From an uncultured Lachnospiraceae bacterium (GTDB lineage: Bacteria; Bacillota; Clostridia; Lachnospirales; Lachnospiraceae), in assembly GCA_910587295.1 (NCBI GenBank), contig CAJULP010000065.1, positions 62,001-126,000 on the forward strand: a DNA stretch of 64,000 nucleotides, read 5' to 3'. Below are positions 50,005 through 57,776 of the stretch, one piece after another; position 1 is the first letter of the stretch; every line of letters starts with the position of its first letter. The notes below the pieces were generated by a model. It saw only the letters and a program-made list of their open reading frames with translations, did not search any database and was not told where the DNA came from. A program made the translations under genes and the position numbers.

Positions 50005-50844
50005 TCATCCTTCTGATGGCAGCTTCCCCAGCAGCTTTTTGTATGCCCTGCTAAACGTGGAATAATCCCGAAACCCACATTCCATGCTGGCAATTGCCGC
50101 ACCCTCCCCTGCAAGAATCAGGCTCCTTGCTGCAAGAACCCTCTTTTCCAGAACATACTGGTGCATGGAATAACCGGTCTCATCCTTAAATTTCCGCATC
50201 ATATGGTATTTACTCAAAAAAAATCTATCGGACAAAGCCTCTATGGTAAGGTCCATGGCAAGGTTTTCATTGATATAGTGGATGATCTCCACTATCTTTT
50301 TATCATACCTTGCTATCTTATGGAACACTTCCGGACTGCTGATACAGCATCGGTTCAACTCTATAAGCAGCTTCAAAAAAAGAATCCGGCGGTACATCTC
50401 CCCCGCATAAACCTCCTCTTTGTCTGCTCCCTCAAGGAGCTTCACGGTCTCATATAACATACGGCTTTTCGAGGGCGATAAGCGGATCACGTTCCTCTGC
50501 TCCTTTAACGCCATCCGGAAACACAAGTCAAGCACATCTTCCCCTTCGGAATGTTCGTCCAGATAATCAGGCGAAATGTAAAAGACATACCTTTCATACT
50601 CCGTTCCCGCCTTTATAAAAGGCTTGTGAATCTCCCCCCGGTTCACCAGCAGAATATCATGGGGCTCAAGCTTATAGCTTTTGCCCTCAATATGATATTC
50701 CACTTCCCCGCTGATAAACCAGATCAATTTATGGAAATCGTGGTAATGATACTCATACTCCTTTGGTGAATCGTCTTTCAAATGGAAGAGCTTAAATTTT
50801 TCCAAAAGATATCCGCTTTTTAACGCCTCCTGCCGCACATTCAT
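50005..50844 (-). CDS. AraC-family transcriptional regulator
   Basis: 279 residues. N-terminal cupin sensor (YEYHYHDFHKLIWFISGEVEYHIEG, ILLVNRGEIHKPF), C-terminal double helix-turn-helix (ALSDRFFLSKYHMMRKFKDETGYSMHQYVLEKR and ASMECGFRDYSTFSRAYKKLLG). AraC proteins of this shape typically sense sugars or other small molecules. Cotranscribed with the secreted repeat protein gene below it, a possible target. Confidence 0.93.
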   Translation of the reverse strand: MNVRQEALKSGYLLEKFKLFHLKDDSPKEYEYHYHDFHKLIWFISGEVEYHIEGKSYKLEPHDILLVNRGEIHKPFIKAGTEYERYVFYISPDYLDEHSEGEDVLDLCFRMALKEQRNVIRLSPSKSRMLYETVKLLEGADKEEVYAGEMYRRILFLKLLIELNRCCISSPEVFHKIARYDKKIVEIIHYINENLAMDLTIEALSDRFFLSKYHMMRKFKDETGYSMHQYVLEKRVLAARSLILAGEGAAIASMECGFRDYSTFSRAYKKLLGKLPSEG

Positions 50845-50874
50845 TCCCTATCCCCCAAATTTTTTCCTATCCTC

Positions 50875-50903
50875 ATTTTACTGTAAGGAACGTGCTGCCG
50901 CAA
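50875..50903 (-). promoter_or_regulatory. Promoter of the AraC gene
   Basis: Minus strand TTGCGG (50898-50903), 17-nt spacer, TAAAAT (50875-50880), 31 bases before the ATG. Confidence 0.55.
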
Positions 50904-50913
50904 GGCATTTTGC

Positions 50914-52158
50914 TTATTTTAAATCAACGGTGACAGAAAATACCGCATTCTCTATCTGCTTATCTGCATGTTCTCCTTTATATTCCAGCCAAGTTTCAAA
51001 TTTCATCAGGCAGATGGTCACCGTATCCGTATTGCGCCCATAAGTTGAATATTCCTCCACAGTACCTCCATGGCTTTCTAAGGGGTTCCCGTCGGCATCC
51101 AGGATGGAAACTATATAGTCCGCCATATCCTCCCCGTCTGGCAAAACAGGTTCTGCCGTAATCTCATAAGCCGACCTGACAACCTTGGAAATCCCAAACC
51201 CATCCTCATTCTTCTGATCCACAATAATTTCTTCCGTCTGGCCTGCGCCTTCTCCATCCAAAGCAAAGTGAAAGCTCCATGGCCCCTCATAGACCTTCCT
51301 GTCATGTTCCGGTATCATGATCGTTTCCGTCTCACCTGCCACATGCCCTTCCACCTCATGTGTGGTGGGCAGTAATCCATAAAAAGTATGGAAGGTAAAA
51401 TCAATCCCCACGCTCCCCGTAAGGTCTCCAAATTCCACCATGGCAATCCCCACAAAGGTATTCTGATCCTGAAATTCACCCTCAATATTATAAAGCGGAA
51501 TATTTCCATCCCCTTCACTGTATCTGACGTCATCCTGCCCATCTTTATGAACAACCGCACTGGTATTACACTGCAAATGATCTAGCTGCCCAAAGGATGC
51601 TTCTTCCACGAAGTCCGCCGGGAATCCTTCTTCATTGGTGATGCGCAGTGCCAGGTAAAGCTTATCGCTATCACGGCTAAACTCAGTGACAGCAACCGTA
51701 AGCCCATTTTTACTCTGCACGTATTCATTTCCTTTTTCCTGTTCATTTTCCGGGGCTCCTTCTGTTCCCACACTGTTTTCCTGATCCTGTTCTCCCACGG
51801 TCATGGTATTTTCGCTGTAATCTCCCGGATAAGAAACCTTTTCTTCCAGATACGCAAAAATCCGCCCTATGACCGGAATGTCTACCGCCAAAGCCGGGTT
51901 CGCCACGCCAATCCCTCCCAAAATAGCGATCATGATTCCTGCCGCCATAGCTGCCAGTTTTAAAACCAAAAATCTATTTGTCTTCATATTCTTCCTATTT
52001 TTCCTTTCTCCTGTCTTGCTTTCCTGTTCTGCCTTCTTGTAGATCTGGCCGTAAGCCGCATCCAATTTTTTATCAATCAACTCTGATTCTGGCAGATCCA
52101 TATTGCAGATTCTATGCAGTTCCCTATTTAATTCTATATCTTTGTCTAATTTCTTCAT
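50914..52158 (-). CDS. DUF4179 membrane protein, probable anti-sigma factor
   Basis: 414 residues. N-terminal ~65 cytoplasmic residues (KLDKDIELNRELHRICNMDLPESELIDKKLDAAYGQIY), one span (~72-95, LAAMAAGIMIAILGGIGVANPALA), then a DUF4179 and immunoglobulin-like outer domain (IPVIGRIFAYLEEKV, TVAVTEFSRDSDKLYLALRI). It starts 4 bases after the ECF sigma gene. This topology and order are what is expected of a membrane anti-sigma factor for that sigma factor; the role is inferred from context and DUF4179 precedent. Confidence 0.8.
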   Translation of the reverse strand: MKKLDKDIELNRELHRICNMDLPESELIDKKLDAAYGQIYKKAEQESKTGERKNRKNMKTNRFLVLKLAAMAAGIMIAILGGIGVANPALAVDIPVIGRIFAYLEEKVSYPGDYSENTMTVGEQDQENSVGTEGAPENEQEKGNEYVQSKNGLTVAVTEFSRDSDKLYLALRITNEEGFPADFVEEASFGQLDHLQCNTSAVVHKDGQDDVRYSEGDGNIPLYNIEGEFQDQNTFVGIAMVEFGDLTGSVGIDFTFHTFYGLLPTTHEVEGHVAGETETIMIPEHDRKVYEGPWSFHFALDGEGAGQTEEIIVDQKNEDGFGISKVVRSAYEITAEPVLPDGEDMADYIVSILDADGNPLESHGGTVEEYSTYGRNTDTVTICLMKFETWLEYKGEHADKQIENAVFSVTVDLK

Positions 52159-52162
52159 ATAT

Positions 52163-52669
52163 TTACACGTCCCCTTTCCAACTGCTGCGCAACTGCTCCT
52201 TACCCCGGTGCAGTTTACTGCGGATTGTGCTTTCATTCATCTGTAACAGCCTGCTGATTTCTTTCGTGGTAAACTGCTCCCCGTAAAACAGTTGAAAAAT
52301 CACCCTGCTTTCCGACGGCAATAGGGACAACATCCGAAAAAATTCATTGTCTGAAGGATAAGTATCTCTTTTCCCTTCTCCATCTTCCATCCATTCCTGA
52401 GGCTTTACCTTCTTCTGACTGTTATAAAGTTTCCTGCAATTATTGATCAATATCCGTATCAGCCATGACTTGAAAAATTCCGTCTTTTGAACCTCCCCAA
52501 TATGTTCATATGCCAAAAGCACAGTATCTTGTATCACATCCGCCACGTCTTCTTCCTCATGGAAAAAACCATACGCCACCCGCTGCATGGAATTTTTATT
52601 TAACTCCATCAGGCGCACAAAGCTGTCCGGATCGCCCCTCTGCGCCTTTTTTACTAATGTATCTTCCAT
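52163..52669 (-). CDS. ECF RNA polymerase sigma factor
   Basis: 168 residues with sigma2 (GDPDSFVRLMELNKNSMQRVAYGFFHEEEDVADVIQDTVLLAYEHI) and sigma4 (LPSESRVIFQLFYGEQFTTKEISRLLQMNESTIRSKLHRGKEQL). No region 1 or 3. The start at 52669 has AAAGGAAGTGGGAG upstream; the open frame to 52840 runs through the promoter and the GH25 terminator. Paired with the DUF4179 protein, likely its regulator. The target promoters are unknown, probably envelope stress. Confidence 0.93.
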   Translation of the reverse strand: MEDTLVKKAQRGDPDSFVRLMELNKNSMQRVAYGFFHEEEDVADVIQDTVLLAYEHIGEVQKTEFFKSWLIRILINNCRKLYNSQKKVKPQEWMEDGEGKRDTYPSDNEFFRMLSLLPSESRVIFQLFYGEQFTTKEISRLLQMNESTIRSKLHRGKEQLRSSWKGDV

Positions 52670-52709
52670 CGCTCCCACTTCCTTTGTACTGTTTTTTGCA
52701 ATTGCATCT

Positions 52710-52740
52710 ATTAGATACCTCCGGACATTGTTTTGTTGCA
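52710..52740 (-). promoter_or_regulatory. Candidate autoregulated promoter of the ECF sigma operon
   Basis: Minus strand TGCAAC (52735-52740), 17-nt spacer, TATCTAAT (52710-52717). The -35 resembles the TGAAAC-type sequences recognised by SigV-like ECF factors; the -10 is closer to sigma-A. Weak evidence. Confidence 0.3.
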
Positions 52741-52800
52741 GAAAATGCAAATTTTTCTGATTATTTTTATCATATCGGAAATCCGCAGAAAATCCCTGCA

Positions 52801-52852
52801 TGACAAAAGTGCTGCCCCGCATCAGAATCGCTTCCGCCACGGCTGCAGCACT
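52801..52852 (-). terminator. Terminator of the GH25 gene
   Basis: Minus strand AGTGCTGC (52845-52852) pairs with GCAGCACT (52808-52815), followed by TTTTGTCA. The loop is long (29 bases), so it is a moderate call. Confidence 0.5.
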
Positions 52853-52874
52853 CTCGCAAACTTATCTTGATCTA

Positions 52875-53972
52875 TCACTGTTCCTGCCCATAATCTTTCA
52901 TGCACACGTTCATATCCACATCTCCTTTGATCCCGTCCACTCTGCCTTTGGAACTATACTGCCATATGGTAAACTCATAAGGAAAATAAACCGGCGCATT
53001 ATAATAGGCAAACCATTTGTCATAATCTTCCAGCTGCTCTAAATCCAGCATCAGCATAAAAGTCTTTAGATTCCCGTAGATCATCGGGGTATACCCCGCC
53101 TTCTTTATTGTCTCCAAAAAGGCGATTGCCGCCTTCGTATACTCCTGCCGGGTCATTTCCGCCGTTCTGGCCGAAGCGCTCTCCGGATCCTCTAAATCCA
53201 GCACCACCGGATACGCCACGTCATAGGGTTCCAACAGGTCAAGGAGAAATTCCGCTTCCTCCACTGCCTCTTCCTCGCTGATTGCCTGGGTGTAAAAATA
53301 CACCCCTACATCAATGCCATTGTCAAGAGCCCCCTCCATGTTATCTTTAAAAAACTCATCCTCCACGATCTTTCCTTCCGAGTATCCCCGGTAACCGCCT
53401 CTGATAAAAGCATAGGACACGCCGTCAGCCGCAGCCTTCCTCCAGTTGATCTCTTCCTGATGCTTGGACACGTCTATCCCTTTTATAGAATGGACTTCAT
53501 CCGTATCGTCCACATAGACGATTTCCTTATTTTCCTGCTCCACAAAATTATCATACACATAATTGTGCTGCTTTAAATTCTCCAAAATAGGGAAAAAGTA
53601 AAATTTCGCATCGGAATAGACCACTACGTCCTCCGGGAAAAAATCCCGGAGCATAGCCGTCGTGGAATCCCCGTTTTCCATCCTGGCCTTTACCTCTGTT
53701 AGGATCTCCTGCTTCTGGCTTTCCTTAGCAAGCACCACTGCTTCCCCCATGCGGGCATCTAAATCCGCCTGGGAATAAATGTATTCCTCACTCCGCTCCT
53801 CATATTCCCGCAAAAGACTTGCCGCCTCCCTGGTCTCCCCTTTCAACCCGTAATTTTGCAGCAACAGAATAATGCAGCCTGTCAACGCTGAAAGCGTGAT
53901 CAGGCAAAAAATGATATTCGTGATCAAACTAATCTGATGTTTCCGTTTTTTTCTTCTTGCCATATTTGTCAT
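52875..53972 (-). CDS. Membrane-anchored GH25 lysozyme-like hydrolase
   Basis: 365 residues. N-terminal basic segment and one span (~12-37, SLITNIIFCLITLSALTGCIILLL), a coiled-coil stalk (~45-100), then the GH25 catalytic domain: IKGIDVSKHQEEINW (Asp of the DxE pair), AFIRGGYRG, VGVYFYTQAISEEEA, PVVLDLEDPE (catalytic acidic residues) and FTIWQYSSKGRVDGI. GH25 enzymes cleave between MurNAc and GlcNAc in peptidoglycan. The ATG at 53972 follows GGAAGGA; the frame to 54050 overlaps the -35. Exported as a membrane-bound wall hydrolase. Confidence 0.9.
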   Translation of the reverse strand: MTNMARRKKRKHQISLITNIIFCLITLSALTGCIILLLQNYGLKGETREAASLLREYEERSEEYIYSQADLDARMGEAVVLAKESQKQEILTEVKARMENGDSTTAMLRDFFPEDVVVYSDAKFYFFPILENLKQHNYVYDNFVEQENKEIVYVDDTDEVHSIKGIDVSKHQEEINWRKAAADGVSYAFIRGGYRGYSEGKIVEDEFFKDNMEGALDNGIDVGVYFYTQAISEEEAVEEAEFLLDLLEPYDVAYPVVLDLEDPESASARTAEMTRQEYTKAAIAFLETIKKAGYTPMIYGNLKTFMLMLDLEQLEDYDKWFAYYNAPVYFPYEFTIWQYSSKGRVDGIKGDVDMNVCMKDYGQEQ

Positions 53973-54021
53973 TTTTCTATCCTTCCCGGTCTGTTTATCC
54001 ACTGTGGTTTTCCTATAAGCA

Positions 54022-54050
54022 AGTATAATATGAAACCAGATCTTTTTCAA
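54022..54050 (-). promoter_or_regulatory. Sigma-A promoter of the GH25 gene
   Basis: Minus strand TTGAAA (54045-54050), 17-nt spacer, TATACT (54022-54027). Confidence 0.65.
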
Positions 54051-54099
54051 TTGTCTAAATATTCCTGGTCATCCAAAAATTTTTTTATTTCATCTGTAA

Positions 54100-54127
54100 A
54101 CACATACAAGCCATACCACATATGATA
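54100..54127 (+). promoter_or_regulatory. Sigma-K-type (late mother cell) promoter
   Basis: AC (54100-54101), 17-nt spacer, CATATGATA (54119-54127), which fits the B. subtilis sigma-K consensus AC-N16/17-CATANNNTA. A ribosome-binding site GGAGG and the ATG at 54160 follow at sensible distances. The -35 is only two bases, so chance matches are possible. Confidence 0.5.
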
Positions 54128-54159
54128 AAGCATAAATAAAAAACATTTGGAGGCAACTT

Positions 54160-54396
54160 ATGAGTGACTTAACAGCTACAGGATGCGGATGCGGTACATC
54201 TGTAAATAACAACAACGGGTGTGGGTGCAGCTCCATCATCTGGATTATCATTTTACTGTCATGCTGCGGTGGCTGCGGCAACGGCGGCAGTTTCTTCGGC
54301 AACAACGGTGACTGCGGATGCGATAGCTGGATCTGGATCCTGTTACTTCTTTTCTGCTGCGGCAACAATGGCAGCTCCTGTGGATGCGGATGCTAA
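54160..54396 (+). CDS. Small cysteine-rich repeat protein, probable spore-coat type
   Basis: 78 residues with 14 Cys, many Gly and Asn, and no charged core. Two repeats share the plan CGC-S-IWIIILLSCCG and CGC-DSWIWILLLLFCCG: a CGC motif, a ten-residue hydrophobic segment with Trp, a CC pair, then a Gly/Asn loop; the C-terminus is SCGCGC. It looks like the 'chorion class high-cysteine' proteins annotated in Clostridia, which are uncharacterised. Cross-linking by disulfides on a spore surface is a reasonable guess, supported by the sigma-K-type promoter upstream. GGAGG at 54149-54153 sets the start. It is closed by a terminator. An antisense frame overlaps but has no support. Confidence 0.75.
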   Translation: MSDLTATGCGCGTSVNNNNGCGCSSIIWIIILLSCCGGCGNGGSFFGNNGDCGCDSWIWILLLLFCCGNNGSSCGCGC

Positions 54397-54426
54397 TCCT
54401 TTAACCTTTTCTTTTCACCATGTCTG

Positions 54427-54457
54427 AAAAGTAGGCTCCATGCGGGCCTACTTTTCT
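54427..54457 (+). terminator. Rho-independent terminator of the cysteine-rich gene
   Basis: Perfect 10-bp stem AAAAGTAGGC / GCCTACTTTT (54427-54436 with 54446-54455), loop 9 bases, ending in the T-run of the right arm. Confidence 0.85.
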
Positions 54458-54458
54458 G

Positions 54459-54486
54459 CATATCACGAAAGTAAAAAACATAAAAT
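54459..54486 (+). promoter_or_regulatory. Sigma-E-like promoter of the two small genes
   Basis: GCATATC (54459-54465), 13-nt spacer, CATAAAAT (54479-54486). This matches the B. subtilis sigma-E consensus KMATATT / CATACANT except one base in each element. The -10 also fits the sigma-K pattern CATANNNTA, but no AC is at the right distance. Confidence 0.45.
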
Positions 54487-54513
54487 ATCTAAACCAGCCA
54501 AAAAGGAGCAGTT

Positions 54514-55014
54514 ATGGATACAACAGATCAAAACAAAGTAGCTGCATTTGATACCCTTTTTTCCAACAACCACATTCAAATGCTGAAAGTCATACTGCCC
54601 TATATGGATAACCAGACCCAAAAGTCCATGGCTGTTTACATTAAATTTCTGGAACTGAATTATACCATTGATTTTTACAAAAAAAATCCCTACCCGTTAT
54701 GTGGGTGTATGGAAAAAGAAACGTCTTTCGACCTGCATAAAATGTGCAGCGAACTGCTCCCCTACTGCACTGATGAGGAGCGCAAAAAAGTGGAACAAAT
54801 CCGCAGCATGATGCAAAGCATGGAAATGTACAAGGAAATGTCAAAAACTATGGAAATGATGAAAGACTTCATGCCAGATATGGCTTCCTTTACCGGGAAT
54901 CCTGAACAGACGAAGGAAAATGGTTTCGATATGATGGGTATGCTGATGAATATGCTCACGCCTGAGCAAAAACAGATGTTTGAAATGTTTGGAGGTAATA
55001 TGAATGCAGAATGA
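54514..55014 (+). CDS. Uncharacterised helical protein, Met-rich C-terminus
   Basis: 166 residues, unrecognised. The N-terminal half (~1-60) reads as helical pairs (FDTLFSNNHIQMLKVILPYMDN, TQKSMAVYIKFLELNYTIDFY); a short Cys pair PLCGCM follows at ~68-72; the C-terminal half is strikingly methionine-rich (MMQSMEMYKEMSKTMEMMKDFMPDM, then MMGMLMNMLTPEQKQMFEMF). No signal peptide or membrane span. AAGGAG precedes the ATG. It overlaps the next gene by 11 bases and sits behind a sigma-E-like promoter, so a sporulation role is inferred only from context. Confidence 0.75.
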   Translation: MDTTDQNKVAAFDTLFSNNHIQMLKVILPYMDNQTQKSMAVYIKFLELNYTIDFYKKNPYPLCGCMEKETSFDLHKMCSELLPYCTDEERKKVEQIRSMMQSMEMYKEMSKTMEMMKDFMPDMASFTGNPEQTKENGFDMMGMLMNMLTPEQKQMFEMFGGNMNAE

Positions 55015-55273
55015 TTGGATGAGAGAAGAAAGCCTTAAGGATATCGACCCCTACAAGCTTGATTTTTTGCAGGCGCTGCTTTTTGAAAGCAACAACTTAA
55101 AAAGGGATCAAATGATCCCTTTTCTGATGGCTGTTGCCAAACGGGGCCAGGAAAAAAACGTCAGCTTTTCCGATGAAGAAATCGGCAAGATCGTTGCCGT
55201 CCTTAAAAAGCACGCTTCCCCGGAAGAGCTTGCCAAGATTGAAAAAGTCATGGCAATGCGCTCCCGCAGGTAA
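55004..55273 (+). CDS. Uncharacterised small soluble protein
   Basis: 89 residues, unrecognised, predicted all-helical: an N-terminal helix (LDFLQALLFESNNLKRDQMIPFLMAVAKRG) and a C-terminal pair (SDEEIGKIVAVLKKHASPEELAKIEKV). The sequence LLFESNNL...MIPFLMA echoes the N-terminal motif of the gene before it (HIQMLKVILPYM), so they may be related or partner proteins. GGAGG at 54991-54995 lies within the preceding gene, which overlaps by 11 bases, so the pair is cotranslated. Convergent with leuS, 16 bases apart. Confidence 0.7.
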   Translation: MQNDWMREESLKDIDPYKLDFLQALLFESNNLKRDQMIPFLMAVAKRGQEKNVSFSDEEIGKIVAVLKKHASPEELAKIEKVMAMRSRR

Positions 55274-55289
55274 CATGGCACAACCTGGC

Positions 55290-57701
55290 TTATTTCATTA
55301 CAATGTTCACAATCCTGCCGGGAACGTAGATCTCCTTTACTACGTTTCCGGTAAGCTTATCCGCAATCACTTCTTTTGCTTTTGTAATCACGGCTTCTTT
55401 CTCTTCATCCCTTGCAATCGCCAGCGTTGCCTTCGTCTTCCCGTTGATCTGGACCGCGATCTCAATGGTCTGTTCCACGGTCTTTGCTTCTTCGTATTCC
55501 GGCCATTTCGCCTGATAGATCCTTCCTTGGCATCCCATGGCCTGCCAGATCTCTTCCGTGATGTGGGGCGCTACCGGGTTAAGCAGGGTAAGTAAAGTCT
55601 TCATTTCTCCCTTAGTGACCGCATTCTTCTTATAAAACTCATTGATCAGGGCCATCATTGCCGCAATCGCCGTATTGTATTTTAAATGTTCAAAATCGCT
55701 GCTGACTTTCTTGATGGTCTGGTGCATCTTGATCTCCAAATCTTTGGAGTAACCTTCCTCGTCTACAAGGATATCCTGCAGCTTCCATACTCTCTCTAAG
55801 AACCTCCGGCAGCCCTTTACGCCGTCTTCCGACCAGGATGCGCTAAGATCAAAGGCCCCGATAAACATTTCGTAGGTCCGCAGGGTATCTGCCCCGTAAT
55901 CCTGCACGATATCATCCGGGTTTACCACGTTCCCCCTTGATTTGCTCATTTTTTCGCCGTTTGACCCAAGGATCATCCCATGGGAAGTCCTCTTTTGATA
56001 AGGCTCCTTACAAGGCACGATCTTTTCATCATATAAAAACCTGTGCCAGAAGCGGGAATACAGAAGATGCAATGTGGTATGCTCCATGCCGCCGTTATAC
56101 CAGTCAACGGGCATCCAATAATCAAGCGCTTCTTTGCTTGCCAGCTCCTTATCATTTTTCGGATCAATATACCGCAGGAAATACCAGGAGGAACCTGCCC
56201 ACTGGGGCATGGTATCCGTCTCCCTCATGGCAGGACCGCCACAGCAGGGGCATGTGGTCTTCATCCAGTCCTTCATATGGGCCAAAGGTGACTCCCCATT
56301 ATCCGTAGGCATGTAGCTTTCCACTTCCGGAAGCTCCAAAGGAAGCTCACTTTCCGGCAATGCCACATAACCGCATTTTTCGCACTTCACAATGGGGATT
56401 GGCTCTCCCCAGTAACGCTGTCTGGAAAAGACCCAGTCACGGAGCTTAAAGTTGGTCTTAGCGTGGCCGATCCCTTTTTCCGTTAAAAATTCCGTGATCT
56501 TTTCTTTCGCCTGCGCCACGGAAAGCCCGTTTAAGAAATCCGAATTGACCAGGGTTCCCGAAGCCACATCCGTATAGACCGCTTCATTCACATCCACATC
56601 ACTTCCCGCTACCACTTCAATGATGGGCATATCAAACTTCTTTGCAAATTCCCAGTCTCTTTCGTCATGGGCCGGAACCGCCATGATGGCGCCGGTTCCG
56701 TAGGACATTAAAACATAATCCGAGATCCATACCGGTATCTCTTTTCCGTTAACGGGGTTTACTGCCGTAAGGCCGGTAATCATTACGCCGGTCTTTTCCT
56801 TTGCAAGCTCCGTACGCTCGAAATCAGACTTCCTTGCCGCCATTTCCCTGTAGGAGACAACCTCGTTCCAATTCTTGATATCTGCCTGATACTTATCAAT
56901 AAAAGGATGTTCCGGGCTCATGACCATGTATGTGACACCAAACAAAGTATCCGGCCTTGTGGTGTACACGGTCAGCTTGTCCTCTTTTCCATTTAAAACA
57001 AAATCAACTTCCGCACCCGTTGATTTACCGATCCAGTTCTTCTGGGATACCTTGACACGCTCCACGTAGTCAACCGTATCTAACCCTTCAAGAAGCTTGT
57101 CCGCATATTCCGTGATCTTTAACATCCACTGGCTTTTTACCTTGCGCACTACCTCTGCGCCGCAGCGCTCGCAGACACCGTTTACCACTTCCTCATTGGC
57201 AAGCCCGACTTTACAGGAAGTACACCAGTTGATAGGCATTTCCGCCTTATAAGCAAGACCGGCATTAAAAAGCTTTAAAAAAATCCACTGGGTCCACTTA
57301 TAATATTCCGGGTCCGTTGTATTGATCTCCCTCTCCCAGTCAAAAGAATATCCAAGCGCATGGAGCTGGCTCTTAAAGCGTTCCACATTGTTCTTCGTTA
57401 CAATCTTGGGATGAATGTGGTTTTTGATCGCATAGTTTTCCGTAGGGAGCCCAAAGGCATCAAAGCCCATGGGATAAAGCACATTGTATCCCTGCATCCT
57501 CCTCTTCCTTGCCACAATGTCGAGGGCCGTATATGGCCTTGGATGCCCTACATGCAATCCCTGCCCAGACGGATAGGGGAACTCCACCAACGCATAATAT
57601 TTCGGTTTTGAATAATCTTCAGAAGTCCGGAACGCCTTTTCCTCATCCCAGATCCCCTGCCATTTATTTTCCACTTCTCTGTGATTATATGGTACTGCCA
57701 T
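55290..57701 (-). CDS. leuS: Leucyl-tRNA synthetase
   Basis: Class I synthetase for leucine. HIGH motif in YPSGQGLHVGHPRPYTA, zinc-type cysteines CTSC and CERC and later CEKCG/CPCCGG in the insertion domains, editing domain in the middle (TTRPDTLFGVTYMVMSPEHP), KMSKS in GEKMSKSRGNVVNP, and the C-terminal tRNA-binding part. 803 residues from the ATG at 57701; GTG at 57710 is the alternative. Monocistronic with a near-consensus promoter and no T-box leader. Confidence 0.97.
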   Translation of the reverse strand: MAVPYNHREVENKWQGIWDEEKAFRTSEDYSKPKYYALVEFPYPSGQGLHVGHPRPYTALDIVARKRRMQGYNVLYPMGFDAFGLPTENYAIKNHIHPKIVTKNNVERFKSQLHALGYSFDWEREINTTDPEYYKWTQWIFLKLFNAGLAYKAEMPINWCTSCKVGLANEEVVNGVCERCGAEVVRKVKSQWMLKITEYADKLLEGLDTVDYVERVKVSQKNWIGKSTGAEVDFVLNGKEDKLTVYTTRPDTLFGVTYMVMSPEHPFIDKYQADIKNWNEVVSYREMAARKSDFERTELAKEKTGVMITGLTAVNPVNGKEIPVWISDYVLMSYGTGAIMAVPAHDERDWEFAKKFDMPIIEVVAGSDVDVNEAVYTDVASGTLVNSDFLNGLSVAQAKEKITEFLTEKGIGHAKTNFKLRDWVFSRQRYWGEPIPIVKCEKCGYVALPESELPLELPEVESYMPTDNGESPLAHMKDWMKTTCPCCGGPAMRETDTMPQWAGSSWYFLRYIDPKNDKELASKEALDYWMPVDWYNGGMEHTTLHLLYSRFWHRFLYDEKIVPCKEPYQKRTSHGMILGSNGEKMSKSRGNVVNPDDIVQDYGADTLRTYEMFIGAFDLSASWSEDGVKGCRRFLERVWKLQDILVDEEGYSKDLEIKMHQTIKKVSSDFEHLKYNTAIAAMMALINEFYKKNAVTKGEMKTLLTLLNPVAPHITEEIWQAMGCQGRIYQAKWPEYEEAKTVEQTIEIAVQINGKTKATLAIARDEEKEAVITKAKEVIADKLTGNVVKEIYVPGRIVNIVMK

Positions 57702-57747
57702 CTTCCTCACCTGCTCCTTTCGTCCTCACAGTGCATAAACTGTTACA

Positions 57748-57776
57748 ATTTTACTTACATTGCGGTGAAATGTCAA
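57748..57776 (-). promoter_or_regulatory. Sigma-A promoter of leuS
   Basis: Minus strand TTGACA (57771-57776), 17-nt spacer, TAAAAT (57748-57753). It overlaps the last codons of the upstream membrane-protein gene. Confidence 0.75.

Noticed and set aside
52669..52840. Extended N-terminus of the ECF sigma factor to 52840
   Set aside because: It crosses the candidate promoter and the GH25 terminator, and the extra residues have no sigma similarity.
54090..54368. Antisense reading frame over the cysteine-rich gene
   Set aside because: It is the Pro/Gln-rich reverse complement of Gly/Cys codons and has no initiation signals.
57702..57772. T-box riboswitch upstream of leuS
   Set aside because: The leader is about 40 bases after the promoter, with no room for specifier and antiterminator helices.
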